Origin: JAUMWX01 sp023394215 | GTDB lineage: Bacteria > Bacillota > Clostridia > Tissierellales > Peptoniphilaceae | NCBI GenBank assembly: GCA_050313995.1 | Contig: JBNPMM010000001.1 | Direction: 5' to 3' (one strand) | Length of the DNA stretch: 64,000 nt | Part shown: piece by piece, positions 34,516 through 43,235 of the stretch | Numbering within the stretch: position 1 is the first letter of the stretch | Layout: every line of letters begins with the position of its first letter | Position numbers and translations under genes: made by a program | Notes under the pieces: model-generated | Told to the model about the DNA's origin: nothing | The model's input: the letters and a program-made list of their open reading frames with translations, nothing else | The model's database searches: none

Positions 34516-34737
34516 ATGATGCCATTTACATTCGCCGATTTTAATAAAGACTATCGTGTCGTAGCTATCAAAGGAAACGAAGATGCTGTGACTTTTTTAA
34601 AGAAATTAGGAGTTGTAAGAGGAAATATAGTTCAATGTATTTCAAATAACAGCTCAGGCTTTATTATAAAAATCAAGGAATCACGTTTTGCCATTGACGC
34701 AAAGATGGCAACAAAAATTATGGTGGAGGAAGTTTAA
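34516..34737 (+). CDS. feoA: FeoA domain protein, first copy
   Basis: A 73-residue SH3-like FeoA protein, helper of the ferrous iron pump FeoB at the membrane. It has the core KKLGVVRGNIVQCISNNSSGFIIKIKESRFAID. AGGAGG precedes two consecutive ATG codons (34516 and 34519); the second has the better spacing, so MPFTF may be the true N-terminus. It overlaps the second feoA by one base (ATGG). Confidence 0.9.
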   Translation: MMPFTFADFNKDYRVVAIKGNEDAVTFLKKLGVVRGNIVQCISNNSSGFIIKIKESRFAIDAKMATKIMVEEV

Positions 34738-34967
34738 TGGAAAGAATCACATTGGATAAGGCTGAACTTGGCCAAAGTGTCAAAGTAAGCAAAATCAACG
34801 GTTCTCCAATGATTAAGAGACGTATTATGGATATGGGGATCACAAAAAACACCCAAATCGATGTCATAAAATACGCTCCACTTGGAGACCCTATCGAAGT
34901 CAGAGTGAGAGGCTATCAATTGTCAATAAGAAAAAATGACGCACAAAATATAGAGGTAGAAGTATGA
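34737..34967 (+). CDS. feoA: FeoA domain protein, second copy
   Basis: A 76-residue FeoA protein with the more typical family sequence RRIMDMGITKNTQIDVIKYAPLGDPIEVRVRGYQLSIRKNDAQNIEV. It is distinct in sequence from the first copy, so the pair is not a recent duplication. Its stop overlaps feoB by 4 bases, so expression of the three genes is coupled. Confidence 0.95.
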   Translation: MERITLDKAELGQSVKVSKINGSPMIKRRIMDMGITKNTQIDVIKYAPLGDPIEVRVRGYQLSIRKNDAQNIEVEV

Positions 34968-37123
34968 GAGTAGCATTAGTAGGAAATCCAAATTGCGGTA
35001 AGACTACCCTATTTAACGCCTATACAGGCTCAAGCCAACATGTTGGTAACTGGCCGGGTGTAACTGTTGAAAAAAAGGTCGGAACTTACAGAAAAAATAA
35101 AGAAATACATATAGTTGACTTACCGGGTGTATATTCTCTGTCACCTTACACTTCCGAAGAAGTTATCACAAGAGATTATATACTTAACGAAAATCCGGAT
35201 GTTGTCATAAACATCATAGATGCGGTAAATCTTGAGAGAAACTTGTATCTTACACTTCAAGTTTTGGAAATGAATGTACCTACTGTTATAGCTCTTAACA
35301 GAATGGATATGTTGGATTCTGAAAATATAAAACTTGATATAGATGCCCTTTCAAAAAAACTCGGAGTACCGGTTTTACCTATAGTTGCTACGAAAAATAG
35401 GGGTATCAAAGAACTTATGGAAACTGCCGAAAAGATCGGCAACAAAAAAGAAGAAGTTCACTTTAACTTCTATTCTGATGAAATGAAGGAAATCTTTGAA
35501 AAAATAGGTAATATCTTACCTGAAAACCTAAAGGTAAATAAACTTTATCATTCAATCAAAATTTTTGAAAATGATCAGGATGCAGCTTCTAAACACAATT
35601 ATTCAGGATTTATAAACCAAGATATTAAAGAAATTATAAGTGAAGCTGAAACTAAATTTGATGACGATGGCGAGTCTATCATTATAAATGAAAAGTACAA
35701 CTCGATTTCAAAAATTTTACAGGGTATTTATTCAAAGGTATCTGAAGTTAAGTTGTCTACATCAGATAAAATCGATAAAGTAATTACAAATAAATGGCTT
35801 GGACTTCCTATATTTTTCCTAATAATGTGGGCTGTCTACTTTATATCAATAAAAACGGTCGGAGATTGGACTGTAACATGGGTTGAAACCGGAGTTGAAA
35901 CTATTAAGGGTTGGGTTACTGCAGCTTTAGAAAATGCTTCAGCGTCAGAGGCCGTATCTTCCCTTATAACTGATGGTATTATAGGCTCCATGGGTGCTAT
36001 ATTTACTTATGTACCTCAGTTGATGATCCTATTCCTTTTTATGTCTATTTTGGAAGACAGCGGATATATGGCAAGAGTTGCCTTCATTATGGACAGACTG
36101 TTCAGGAAGTTCGGACTTTCCGGAAAATCATTTATACCTATGCTTATAGGCACAGGTTGTTCTATACCGGGCGTTTTGGCAAGTAGAACTATAGAAAATG
36201 AAAAAGACAGAGAAATGACAATTATGTTGACTCCTTTTGTACCTTGCGGTGCAAAGGTTCCTCTTTTTGCTATGTTTATAGCTATGATGTTCCCTAACGA
36301 TTCTTGGGTAGGACCTTCTATATACCTTATAGCTTTTGTTGGTATTGTCCTATCAGGTATAGTCCTAAAGAAAACAAAATATTTTGCAGGAGATCCCGCT
36401 CCGTTTGTCATGGAGTTGCCGCCTTACACAATCCCTACAATCAAGGGGCTTTTAATCCATATGTGGGATAAGGCTAAGGGCTTTATCTTAAAGGCCGGCT
36501 CAATAATATTCCTTGCAAATCTTGTTATTTGGGTTTTAATGCATTTCAGTTTTGGACTTGCATACTTACCTGATGAAGAAATCAACAACTCTATAATAGC
36601 AACTATAGGTAACATAATTAAACCTATATTTGTTCCTCTTGGATTTGGTGATACTTGGGCATCTCCGGTAGCTGCCATAACAGGTCTTATAGCAAAGGAA
36701 AGTGTAGTTTCCACATTCGCATCTATAGGAGCTGTTTTACCTATAACATTTACAAAAGTTTCAGCTTTTGCTTTTATGATTTTCAATATATTTGCTCCTC
36801 CTTGTTTTGCAGCTATAGCAGCTATGAAAAAAGAACTTGGATCTGCAAGAAAATTATGGTTTGCAATATCATTCCAACTTGGTTTGGCCTATATACTTGG
36901 AGCTTTGACAAACCTTGTAGGAAACTTAATATTCAAGGGTTCAACAATAACTGAAACTGTTACTCTTGACTATACTCAATTACAAGAAGCCAGCGAATCT
37001 ATGGAGTTGGTAAATGGAGACTATTTATACGGTTATATAGCCTTAGCTTTCCTTGCAATTTCAATATTGCTTATACTTTATAACCAATTCTTCAGAAACA
37101 GAAAGGAAAAACATTGTGCTTGA
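34964..37123 (+). CDS. feoB: Ferrous iron transporter B
   Basis: Fe(II) importer of 719 residues. The N-terminal G domain shows G1 GNPNCGKTTLFN (7-18), G3 DLPGVYSLSPYTSEE and G4 NRMD. About 280 residues later the membrane domain begins, with two gate regions (CSIPGVLASRTIENEKDRE and the APPCFAAIAAMKKELG stretch) including the cysteines used by FeoB. The length is typical. It is the central gene of the four-gene feo operon. Confidence 0.97.
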   Translation: MRVALVGNPNCGKTTLFNAYTGSSQHVGNWPGVTVEKKVGTYRKNKEIHIVDLPGVYSLSPYTSEEVITRDYILNENPDVVINIIDAVNLERNLYLTLQVLEMNVPTVIALNRMDMLDSENIKLDIDALSKKLGVPVLPIVATKNRGIKELMETAEKIGNKKEEVHFNFYSDEMKEIFEKIGNILPENLKVNKLYHSIKIFENDQDAASKHNYSGFINQDIKEIISEAETKFDDDGESIIINEKYNSISKILQGIYSKVSEVKLSTSDKIDKVITNKWLGLPIFFLIMWAVYFISIKTVGDWTVTWVETGVETIKGWVTAALENASASEAVSSLITDGIIGSMGAIFTYVPQLMILFLFMSILEDSGYMARVAFIMDRLFRKFGLSGKSFIPMLIGTGCSIPGVLASRTIENEKDREMTIMLTPFVPCGAKVPLFAMFIAMMFPNDSWVGPSIYLIAFVGIVLSGIVLKKTKYFAGDPAPFVMELPPYTIPTIKGLLIHMWDKAKGFILKAGSIIFLANLVIWVLMHFSFGLAYLPDEEINNSIIATIGNIIKPIFVPLGFGDTWASPVAAITGLIAKESVVSTFASIGAVLPITFTKVSAFAFMIFNIFAPPCFAAIAAMKKELGSARKLWFAISFQLGLAYILGALTNLVGNLIFKGSTITETVTLDYTQLQEASESMELVNGDYLYGYIALAFLAISILLILYNQFFRNRKEKHCA

Positions 37124-37295
37124 TTATATTATCTACCTGTTTGTAGGACTTGCAGCCTTTTCTGCAATCTACAAAATATATAGGGACAAAAAAGAAAACC
37201 CGGGCAAGTGTTCAGGATGCGGATTTTATAAAGAATGCTCATCAAATTCATGCTCAGGACACGAATTTTCAAAAAAAGCCAATACAAAAATGTAA
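37116..37295 (+). CDS. FeoB-associated Cys-rich membrane protein
   Basis: About 59 residues from the GTG start at 37116, which overlaps the feoB stop by 8 bases. One N-terminal membrane helix (IIYLFVGLAAFSAIYKIY) is followed by KCSGCGFYKECSSNSC, the cysteine cluster of the FeoB-associated family. This is usual at the end of clostridial feo operons; a longer open frame upstream lies within feoB and is not the start. It probably assists iron transfer at the membrane. Confidence 0.85.
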   Translation: MLDYIIYLFVGLAAFSAIYKIYRDKKENPGKCSGCGFYKECSSNSCSGHEFSKKANTKM

Positions 37296-37306
37296 TAATC
37301 ATAGTA

Positions 37307-37339
37307 AAAGGGTGCTTACAACTGTTGTAAGCACCCTTT
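37307..37339 (+). terminator. Rho-independent terminator of the feo operon
   Basis: A long perfect stem (AAAGGGTGCTTACAAC with its complement) with minimal loop and T-rich tail. It lies between the feo operon and the convergent DUF4250 gene and may serve both. Confidence 0.85.
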
Positions 37340-37355
37340 CTATATAAATCTTTCA

Positions 37356-37520
37356 CTATCTGAAAGACTTGGATTTCTCATCATACACAAAACCTTCTTT
37401 AGCTAACTTTTCCTCAAGCTCCTCCCTGCCTATATCAAAATCAAGACACAAGTCATCCAAGTCCTCATACTTATCCCTCAATTTCATATTTACAATGCTT
37501 AGGAGTATATTAACGTCCAT
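37356..37520 (-). CDS. DUF4250 family small protein
   Basis: A 54-residue protein beginning MDVNILLSIVNMKLRDKYEDL and ending with KEGFVYDEKSKSFR, matching the DUF4250 pattern (LLSIVNMKLRD then DLDDLCLDFDIGREEL). It resembles a small helix-turn-helix module, function unknown. Its ATG (37520) lies inside the 3' end of hemZ with 11 bases overlap, so it is translationally coupled to it. It ends just before the feo terminator. Confidence 0.85.
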   Translation of the reverse strand: MDVNILLSIVNMKLRDKYEDLDDLCLDFDIGREELEEKLAKEGFVYDEKSKSFR

Positions 37521-38859
37521 ACTTAAGTAGTCCATGGTCTCCTCCCAAAATTTTCTTTTTACTTTCTACTATATCTGAAAGCTCTCTGAAATACTGATCA
37601 AGATTTTTGGGATTTCTATATTTTACAAGCCCTTCCCCGGTAAAAATCTTTGAATTTGAAGTCATACCGAGTCCTATTACAGACTCCTTTTCTTCATTCA
37701 TAATTATATTATAAATACATTCCTTACCCTTAAGAGAATAACCTATATTTTCAAAATTTCCCATAATCTCCTTTTGCCTGTATAAATAATAAGGCTCATA
37801 AAAATTATTTTCTATAAATTTGTCCACCTCTGACAACATATCTTCAATAATCCCTCTTTCATCCATAAGCAACTTATGACTTTCTTCGAGTTTTGAACCC
37901 TTCTTTACGGAAAGAGTATGCACTGTTAAATTGTCAGGTTTCAACCTTGAAATCTCTTCCAAACTCTTTCGTATACTTTCAACCCCTTCCCCCTCAAGTC
38001 CTGCTATCAAGTCCATATTTACCATAAAACCCATAGATTTTGCTTCAAAATAAAGGGATTTTAAGCGATTTAAATCCTGCTTCCTGCCTATCTTCTCATT
38101 TGTAATCCCGTTAAAGCTTTGAGGATTTATTGAAATCCTGTTTACAAAAAAGCTCTTCATAAGCTCAAACTTCTCCCTGTCAAGAGTGTCTTCCCTACCC
38201 GCTTCAATAGTGAATTCCTCAAGACTTTCAAGCTTAAAATTTTCTCTTAAACAATGAAGCAGACTTCTAATTTGCTCATAAGTAAAAGCCGTCGGCGTGC
38301 CGCCACCAATGTATATAGTCCTAAGCTTTCTTTTATTTATATAATTTGAAAGTTCTCTTATTTCAAAGATAAGGTGTCTTAGGTACTCATCCCTTCTGTC
38401 TTTTGCGCCGTATATTATAGTAGGAAATGAGCAATAACTGCATCTTGTCGGACAAAAAGGAACATTAATATATAAGCTTATATTATTTTCAAAAAAGTCA
38501 TACCTTTTTTGCACCTGCCCTATAGTTTGCAAAAGATTTAGCTTTTTTTCGGAAACCATATAGTTTTCTCTAAGATAGGATGCCCCCCTCTTATCGAAAA
38601 GCCGCTGAGGTTTCGTACCTGTCATACTCCCCCAGGCAGATTCATAGTCATAAATTTTAGACAAATAGCTATAAAAAATCCTGTTAAGATCTTTTTTATC
38701 AGTAAATTCCAAACTTTTATTATCAATGATAATAGTTCTGTCATTAATGATAATGTCCGGATTTTGACTCACAAATATAAGATTTTCCCTCGGTTTAAAT
38801 ATCCTATATATATCATTTAGATTTTTCTTATAATTATTTTTATCAATATCTATTCTCAT
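37510..38859 (-). CDS. hemZ: Coproporphyrinogen dehydrogenase HemZ / radical SAM protein
   Basis: Radical SAM enzyme of 449 residues with YINVPFCPTRCSYCSFP (CxxxCxxC cluster), GGGTPTAFTYEQI, EAGREDTL and INPQSFN, as in HemN/HemZ family members. HemZ is the clostridial form annotated as coproporphyrinogen dehydrogenase, but with no other heme gene here its true product could be heme-related or another tetrapyrrole/heme step. Start ATG 38859 has no ribosome site; the -10 TGCTATAAT lies 7 bases upstream, so the mRNA is likely leaderless. DUF4250 overlaps its 3' end. Confidence 0.85.
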   Translation of the reverse strand: MRIDIDKNNYKKNLNDIYRIFKPRENLIFVSQNPDIIINDRTIIIDNKSLEFTDKKDLNRIFYSYLSKIYDYESAWGSMTGTKPQRLFDKRGASYLRENYMVSEKKLNLLQTIGQVQKRYDFFENNISLYINVPFCPTRCSYCSFPTIIYGAKDRRDEYLRHLIFEIRELSNYINKRKLRTIYIGGGTPTAFTYEQIRSLLHCLRENFKLESLEEFTIEAGREDTLDREKFELMKSFFVNRISINPQSFNGITNEKIGRKQDLNRLKSLYFEAKSMGFMVNMDLIAGLEGEGVESIRKSLEEISRLKPDNLTVHTLSVKKGSKLEESHKLLMDERGIIEDMLSEVDKFIENNFYEPYYLYRQKEIMGNFENIGYSLKGKECIYNIIMNEEKESVIGLGMTSNSKIFTGEGLVKYRNPKNLDQYFRELSDIVESKKKILGGDHGLLKYGR

Positions 38860-38865
38860 AAGACA

Positions 38866-38874
38866 ATTATAGCA
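38866..38874 (-). promoter_or_regulatory. Extended -10 of hemZ, predicted leaderless transcript
   Basis: On the minus strand TGC-TATAAT ends 7 bases before ATG 38859, leaving no room for a 5' untranslated region. The element lies directly after the T-run of the upstream terminator. Confidence 0.65.
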
Positions 38875-38920
38875 AAAAAAGAGGGTCCTCATATAATTTC
38901 TTATAAAAGATTTCCCTCTT
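38874..38920 (-). terminator. Terminator after the hemerythrin gene
   Basis: AAGAGGG/CCCTCTT stem with a long loop and a T7 run on the minus strand. It ends the hcp-hemerythrin transcript 25 bases after the stop codon and abuts the hemZ promoter. Confidence 0.78.
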
Positions 38921-38944
38921 AATGTTTACCTTATTTTAAGTTGA

Positions 38945-39487
38945 TTAAAATTTTTCAAGCATGGCAAGATATTTCTCTCTCAATTGAACGTTTTCCTCTT
39001 TTTCTTCATACGAAAGTGTCTTTGCATTTATATCATCCAAATCTGAAACCTCAAGCTTGCTTTGAGCAAAGGGATAACAAACACCATTCTCCTTTTCTAT
39101 GTGCCTTCTCAATATATAGGCATAATTTGTCATATTAGCTAAAATATCAAGCTTTGCCCTGACGGATCCGGTCTTTGAATATTCATCCAAAGCCTCATCT
39201 AATTGCTTTACGCTAAGCCTTGCAAGATCATGCTCTACCAGCATACCGTTTCTAACAAGACTTTCCCCTATAGGACCAAGCTTTCTAATCATATAATCAA
39301 AAAGTATATCTTCCTCCTTGTGATGATGATAACCATCTGCAAATTCCCTTATAAATGCCACAGCATCTTTAAAAAGTCCTATATTTATTTCCTTTCCCTC
39401 AAGAACGGCTTCACATCTTTTATCCATTCTGTCAAGAAAATCTTTGATTAACTCATGCTCAGCCACAAGGACATCTATTCCGTACAT
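38945..39487 (-). CDS. Hemerythrin domain protein
   Basis: A 180-residue non-heme diiron protein. Iron ligands are suggested by AEHELIKDF (His11 region), YHHHKEEDILF (His and Glu), VEHDLAR and RRHIEKENGVCYPF. Bacterial hemerythrins of this type handle O2, NO or iron-centre repair. Its coding region starts 1-2 bases after hcp, so it is co-transcribed with the hydroxylamine reductase, which points to nitrosative stress defence. Confidence 0.87.
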   Translation of the reverse strand: MYGIDVLVAEHELIKDFLDRMDKRCEAVLEGKEINIGLFKDAVAFIREFADGYHHHKEEDILFDYMIRKLGPIGESLVRNGMLVEHDLARLSVKQLDEALDEYSKTGSVRAKLDILANMTNYAYILRRHIEKENGVCYPFAQSKLEVSDLDDINAKTLSYEEKEENVQLREKYLAMLEKF

Positions 39488-39488
39488 C

Positions 39489-41360
39489 TTATTCTCCTAT
39501 AACTCTCTTAATCTCATCAAGAATCTTATTCGGATCCATACCGTGAACCATTGAAGCCTGCTCAATATTTTCCATTTGAGATGCCGGGCAACCTAAACAG
39601 TGCATTCCCATAGCTTGAAAAACCGGTACAGTTTGAGGATACTTGCTTACTATTTCACCTATTGTTGAATGTAATCCTACTTCCGCCGCAAGTGCACGAG
39701 CCTTAGCTTCCTTTTCTTCCTTGACTTCCGGGAAGAAGCTGTCTATATCTTCCTCAACGCTTCCTATTGAAGCTATTCCAAAGTTTTCCACCAAGAAATC
39801 AGCCACATTTGGAGATATAAAAGCCGGAAGGGTAGGCCCTAAATGAATATTTTTTACTCCCAAATATAATAGGGCAAGTAAAACTATCACAGCCTTTTGT
39901 TCATACCAGGCTATATTGTAAACCAAAGGAAGATCGTTGATACTTTCCAAACCGAATATTTCTTTTAACTTTAAAGCTATAAGCACAAGTGAATATGAGT
40001 CGTTACATTGACCGGCATCCAAAACTCTCGGAATTCCGCCAATATCTCCCAAGCCCAACTTGTTGTATCTATATTTTGCACAACCTGCTGTTAGGATTAC
40101 AGTATCTTGAGGTAAGGCTTTTGCAAAATCTGCATAATAATTTCTCTTTGACTGCCTTCCATCACAGCCTGCCATTACTATAAATTTCTTAATAGCCCCT
40201 GTCTTAACTGCATCCACTACCTTGTCTGACAAGGCAAATACTTGATTGTGGGCGAAGCCGCCGATAATTTCTCCGCTTTCAATTTGTTCAGGTGCTTTAC
40301 AAGTCTTTGCCAACTCAATAATTTCAGAAAAATCCTTATTGCCCTTTTCATCCGCCTCTATATGCCTACAACCGGGATAACCTGCCGCTCCAGTAGTAAA
40401 CATCCTGTCTATATAACTTGCCTTAGGCGGAACTATACAATTTGTAGTCATAAGTATAGGACCATTGAATGATTCAAATTCATCCTTTTGCTTCCACCAA
40501 GCATTTCCATAATTTCCATGTAAGTTGTCATATTTCTTAAACTTAGGATAATAATTTGCAGGAAGCATTTCAGAGTGAGTATAAACATCAACACCTGTCC
40601 CCTTAGTTTGTTCAAGAAGCATTTCCATATCCTTTAAATCATGACCCGAAATAAGGATACCGGGTCTTGATCCTGCCCCTATATTTACACTTGTAACTTC
40701 AGGATTTCCGTAGCTTGACGTATTTGCACTGTCAAGCAGGTTCATCCCTCTTACTCCATATTCACCCGTTTTAATTACAAGGCCTATAAGGTCTTCCTTG
40801 CCAAAATCGTCCCTACTTATATTGTTTAAAGCCTCTTCTATAAATCTATAGATTTCCTCATCTTCTTTACCCAAAACAAGAGCATGATGAACATAGGCTG
40901 CAAGCCCCTTAAGTCCATAAGCTATTATTTCTCTTAAAGATCTTATATCTACATTTTCCGTAAGCAAAACGCCCACTTGTGATGAAATCCTATCAAGCTC
41001 TTCCCTATCTGTAACAATATACAAAGCCTTTTCAGATAAAGTTTCCTTATCCAAAACTTCCAATAAAGTCTTTTTTGTTTCAATTGTTTCAATCACCCTG
41101 TCAATAATTACATCGCCGTCAAAGTTGGCATTTGTAATTGTCATAAATAGATTTTTAACTATAAATCTTCCGTAAAATAATTTATCCTCAGTTGAAAGTT
41201 CCGCCTTCAAAACAATTTCAGCCAAGGCCTTGCTTTGCCAGATTAATAAATCTTGCCTATTTGCAACTAAAGATGTTTTACCGCATACTCCGACTACTGT
41301 ACATCCCTCATTTCTTGCCGTTTCTTGACATTGATAACAAAACATATTAGTTTCTCCCAT
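39489..41360 (-). CDS. hcp: Hybrid cluster protein Hcp with C-terminal DUF1858 domain
   Basis: Hydroxylamine reductase/NO-related prismane protein. The 4Fe-4S ligands are Cys8, Cys11, Cys20 and Cys26 (FCYQCQE..CTVVGVC), and the hybrid cluster residues lie in the NTSSYGNPEV, HSEMLPANYY, NCIVPP, PGCRHIEAD and AGCDGRQ regions. At 623 residues it is longer than the usual ~550 because a DUF1858 domain (LHSTIGEIVSKYP to HCLGCPAS) is fused at about 563-623. Start ATG 41360 has GGAGGG four bases upstream, preferred over MHLEG. It is the first gene after the Fnr-type regulator, with an operator in its promoter. Confidence 0.93.
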   Translation of the reverse strand: MGETNMFCYQCQETARNEGCTVVGVCGKTSLVANRQDLLIWQSKALAEIVLKAELSTEDKLFYGRFIVKNLFMTITNANFDGDVIIDRVIETIETKKTLLEVLDKETLSEKALYIVTDREELDRISSQVGVLLTENVDIRSLREIIAYGLKGLAAYVHHALVLGKEDEEIYRFIEEALNNISRDDFGKEDLIGLVIKTGEYGVRGMNLLDSANTSSYGNPEVTSVNIGAGSRPGILISGHDLKDMEMLLEQTKGTGVDVYTHSEMLPANYYPKFKKYDNLHGNYGNAWWKQKDEFESFNGPILMTTNCIVPPKASYIDRMFTTGAAGYPGCRHIEADEKGNKDFSEIIELAKTCKAPEQIESGEIIGGFAHNQVFALSDKVVDAVKTGAIKKFIVMAGCDGRQSKRNYYADFAKALPQDTVILTAGCAKYRYNKLGLGDIGGIPRVLDAGQCNDSYSLVLIALKLKEIFGLESINDLPLVYNIAWYEQKAVIVLLALLYLGVKNIHLGPTLPAFISPNVADFLVENFGIASIGSVEEDIDSFFPEVKEEKEAKARALAAEVGLHSTIGEIVSKYPQTVPVFQAMGMHCLGCPASQMENIEQASMVHGMDPNKILDEIKRVIGE

Positions 41361-41397
41361 TTTTCCCTCCAAGTGCATTCTTTTATAATATATTAGG

Positions 41398-41445
41398 ATT
41401 ATATATTTAAAATATTAAAAAATCAGTAACAAATGTTACTGATTT
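41398..41445 (-). promoter_or_regulatory. hcp promoter with 11-base-arm palindrome at about -41.5
   Basis: On the minus strand TATAAT (41403-41398) follows a perfect inverted repeat (41420-41445, core GTAAC-N4-GTTAC). With a start near 41391, the palindrome centre (between 41432 and 41433) falls at about -41.5, the class II position of Fnr/Crp activators. The same hairpin plus a T-run could also end the regulator transcript. Confidence 0.65.
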
Positions 41446-41453
41446 CATAAATT

Positions 41454-42080
41454 TTATATAAGTCTGATCAAATCTTTCTTAATTTCTATAAGCCCGTCCT
41501 TTTTCATATTCATAAGCTCTCTTGAGAGTGAGGGTCTTGTAACCCCTAAATAATCGGCTAAATCTTCCCTGTTGAGTTTAAGCTCCACATTTCCGGAATA
41601 ATCCGAAATGTCCTTAAAATACTTGAGAAGCCTCTTCCTAAGATTTGAATTTGATATCATAAATAACTTATCGTTTAAAGATACCGCCTTTTTAGCCAAT
41701 ATAGTAAGCATATTTTGGTTCACTATACTTTTCAAATCATCTATATTTGTCCTGTCCTTAAAATACGCCTTAGGTATACAAATAATTGAAGCATCCTCAA
41801 CTACACAGCAGGAGTAGGAATACGGTCCTTCGATATAGAGGTAGACTTCTCCGAAGATGGTATTTTCCCTGTAAAATCTGTTTACTATAGTCCTCTTACC
41901 CTCTTCTCCAATTTTTTCAACCTGTACAACTCCCGATTCAAGTATATATAAAAACTCGGGTGTTTCCCCCTCATTAAATACATAAGTTGATTTTTTTAAG
42001 CCAAGTCTTTTTGCTTTAGCCCTATCTAAAAAGTCCGAAATTTGACTTTCATCCAAACCGGCAAATAAAACATTATCCAT
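41454..42080 (-). CDS. Crp/Fnr family transcriptional regulator
   Basis: A 208-residue regulator with an N-terminal cyclic-nucleotide-binding-like barrel (GEVYLYIEGPYSYSCCV) and a C-terminal winged helix (REDLADYLGVTRPSLSRELMNMKKDGLIEIKKDLIRLI). It lacks the N-terminal Fe-S cysteines of Fnr, so its sensor is unknown. It sits between malic enzyme (4 bases upstream) and hcp, whose promoter has a matching-type palindrome, so an HcpR-like role in NO/hydroxylamine control is likely. Confidence 0.9.
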   Translation of the reverse strand: MDNVLFAGLDESQISDFLDRAKAKRLGLKKSTYVFNEGETPEFLYILESGVVQVEKIGEEGKRTIVNRFYRENTIFGEVYLYIEGPYSYSCCVVEDASIICIPKAYFKDRTNIDDLKSIVNQNMLTILAKKAVSLNDKLFMISNSNLRKRLLKYFKDISDYSGNVELKLNREDLADYLGVTRPSLSRELMNMKKDGLIEIKKDLIRLI

Positions 42081-42083
42081 GAC

Positions 42084-43235
42084 TTAGGCCAAATCTTGCA
42101 CTGCCTGAGAAACCTTCAAGGCTACTTCCTTATTAATTGCCTCAGGTATAATAAATTCTTCTGTAAGATCTTTCTCATCTACCATTTTAGCTATAGCCAA
42201 AGCCGCAGCCATTTTCATATCTTCAGTAATTTGCTTAGCCTTTGCCTGCAAAGCCCCTTTAAAAATGCCGGGAAATGCCAAAATATTGTTAATTTGGTTA
42301 GGAAAATCGGACCTTCCGGTACCAACTATCCTTGCTCCCGCTTCTTTAGCTTCATAATAGTCAATTTCAGGAACCGGATTTGCAAGGGCAAATATTATTG
42401 CATCCTTGTTCATGCTTGCTACCATATCCTTATCAAGAAGTTTAGGTGCCGACACACCTATAAACAGGTCTGCTCCCTTCATAGCCTCTCTTAAAGTCAA
42501 ATCAAGCCTCTTCTTATTTGTTATGTTTGCTATATCCTTCTTTACAAAATTATAATCTGAAGCCCTGTCGGCATTTATAATACCCTTTGAATCAAAGACC
42601 AATATATCTTCAACCCCTAAAAGCCTTATCATCTTTATAATTGCATATCCCGCAGCACCTGCTCCCGATACTACAACCCTAAGGTTTTTGGCTTCCTTCT
42701 TCACAAGTCTTAAAGAATTTATAAGTGCAGCCGTAACAACTATGGCAGTACCGTGTTGATCATCATGAAATACCGGTATATCAAGCATTTCCTTAAGTTT
42801 GTTTTCAATGGTAACACACCTTGGAGAAGATATATCTTCAAGATTTATGCCTCCGAATGTAGGTGCAAGATTTTTAACAGTTTCTATTATTTCATTTTCA
42901 TCCTGTGTATCCAATACTATAGGTACAGCATTTACATCACCGAAGTGCTTAAACAAGACAGCTTTGCCTTCCATAACAGGCATAGCAGCTTCCGCTCCTA
43001 TATTACCAAGCCCTAAAACCGCCGAACCATCTGATATGACAGCTATGGTGTTAGCCTTTGAAGTATACTTATAAGCTAAGGACTTATCCTTGTGTATTTG
43101 CCTGCAAGGTTCTGCAACACCCGGCGTATAGGCATACTGCAAGTCATCCTTTGAATTTAATTTTGATTTTATATCGCTTCCCACCTTACCTTGCCACTCT
43201 TCATGAAGCTTTAAGGCCTTTTCATATACGTCCAT
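42084..43235 (-). CDS. NAD(P)-dependent malic enzyme
   Basis: Oxidatively decarboxylates malate to pyruvate. The 383-residue, single-domain-type protein has YTPGVAEPCRQI, SDGSAVLGLGNIGA, GGINLEDISSP, VFHDDQHGTAIVV, VVSGAGAAGYAI and FALANPVPE, all complete. Length and sequence match the short bacterial form without the phosphotransacetylase-like extension. It begins directly after the ABC ATPase stop (ribosome site GAGGAGG within that gene), so it shares its transcript. Confidence 0.93.
   Translation of the reverse strand: MDVYEKALKLHEEWQGKVGSDIKSKLNSKDDLQYAYTPGVAEPCRQIHKDKSLAYKYTSKANTIAVISDGSAVLGLGNIGAEAAMPVMEGKAVLFKHFGDVNAVPIVLDTQDENEIIETVKNLAPTFGGINLEDISSPRCVTIENKLKEMLDIPVFHDDQHGTAIVVTAALINSLRLVKKEAKNLRVVVSGAGAAGYAIIKMIRLLGVEDILVFDSKGIINADRASDYNFVKKDIANITNKKRLDLTLREAMKGADLFIGVSAPKLLDKDMVASMNKDAIIFALANPVPEIDYYEAKEAGARIVGTGRSDFPNQINNILAFPGIFKGALQAKAKQITEDMKMAAALAIAKMVDEKDLTEEFIIPEAINKEVALKVSQAVQDLA

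Noticed and set aside
36016..36786. Two minus-strand frames inside feoB
   Set aside because: Antisense artefacts over the membrane domain of feoB, no ribosome sites.
42096..42494. 132-codon + strand frame opposite malic enzyme
   Set aside because: Shadow of a well-supported enzyme gene; Cys/Phe-rich translation and no start site.
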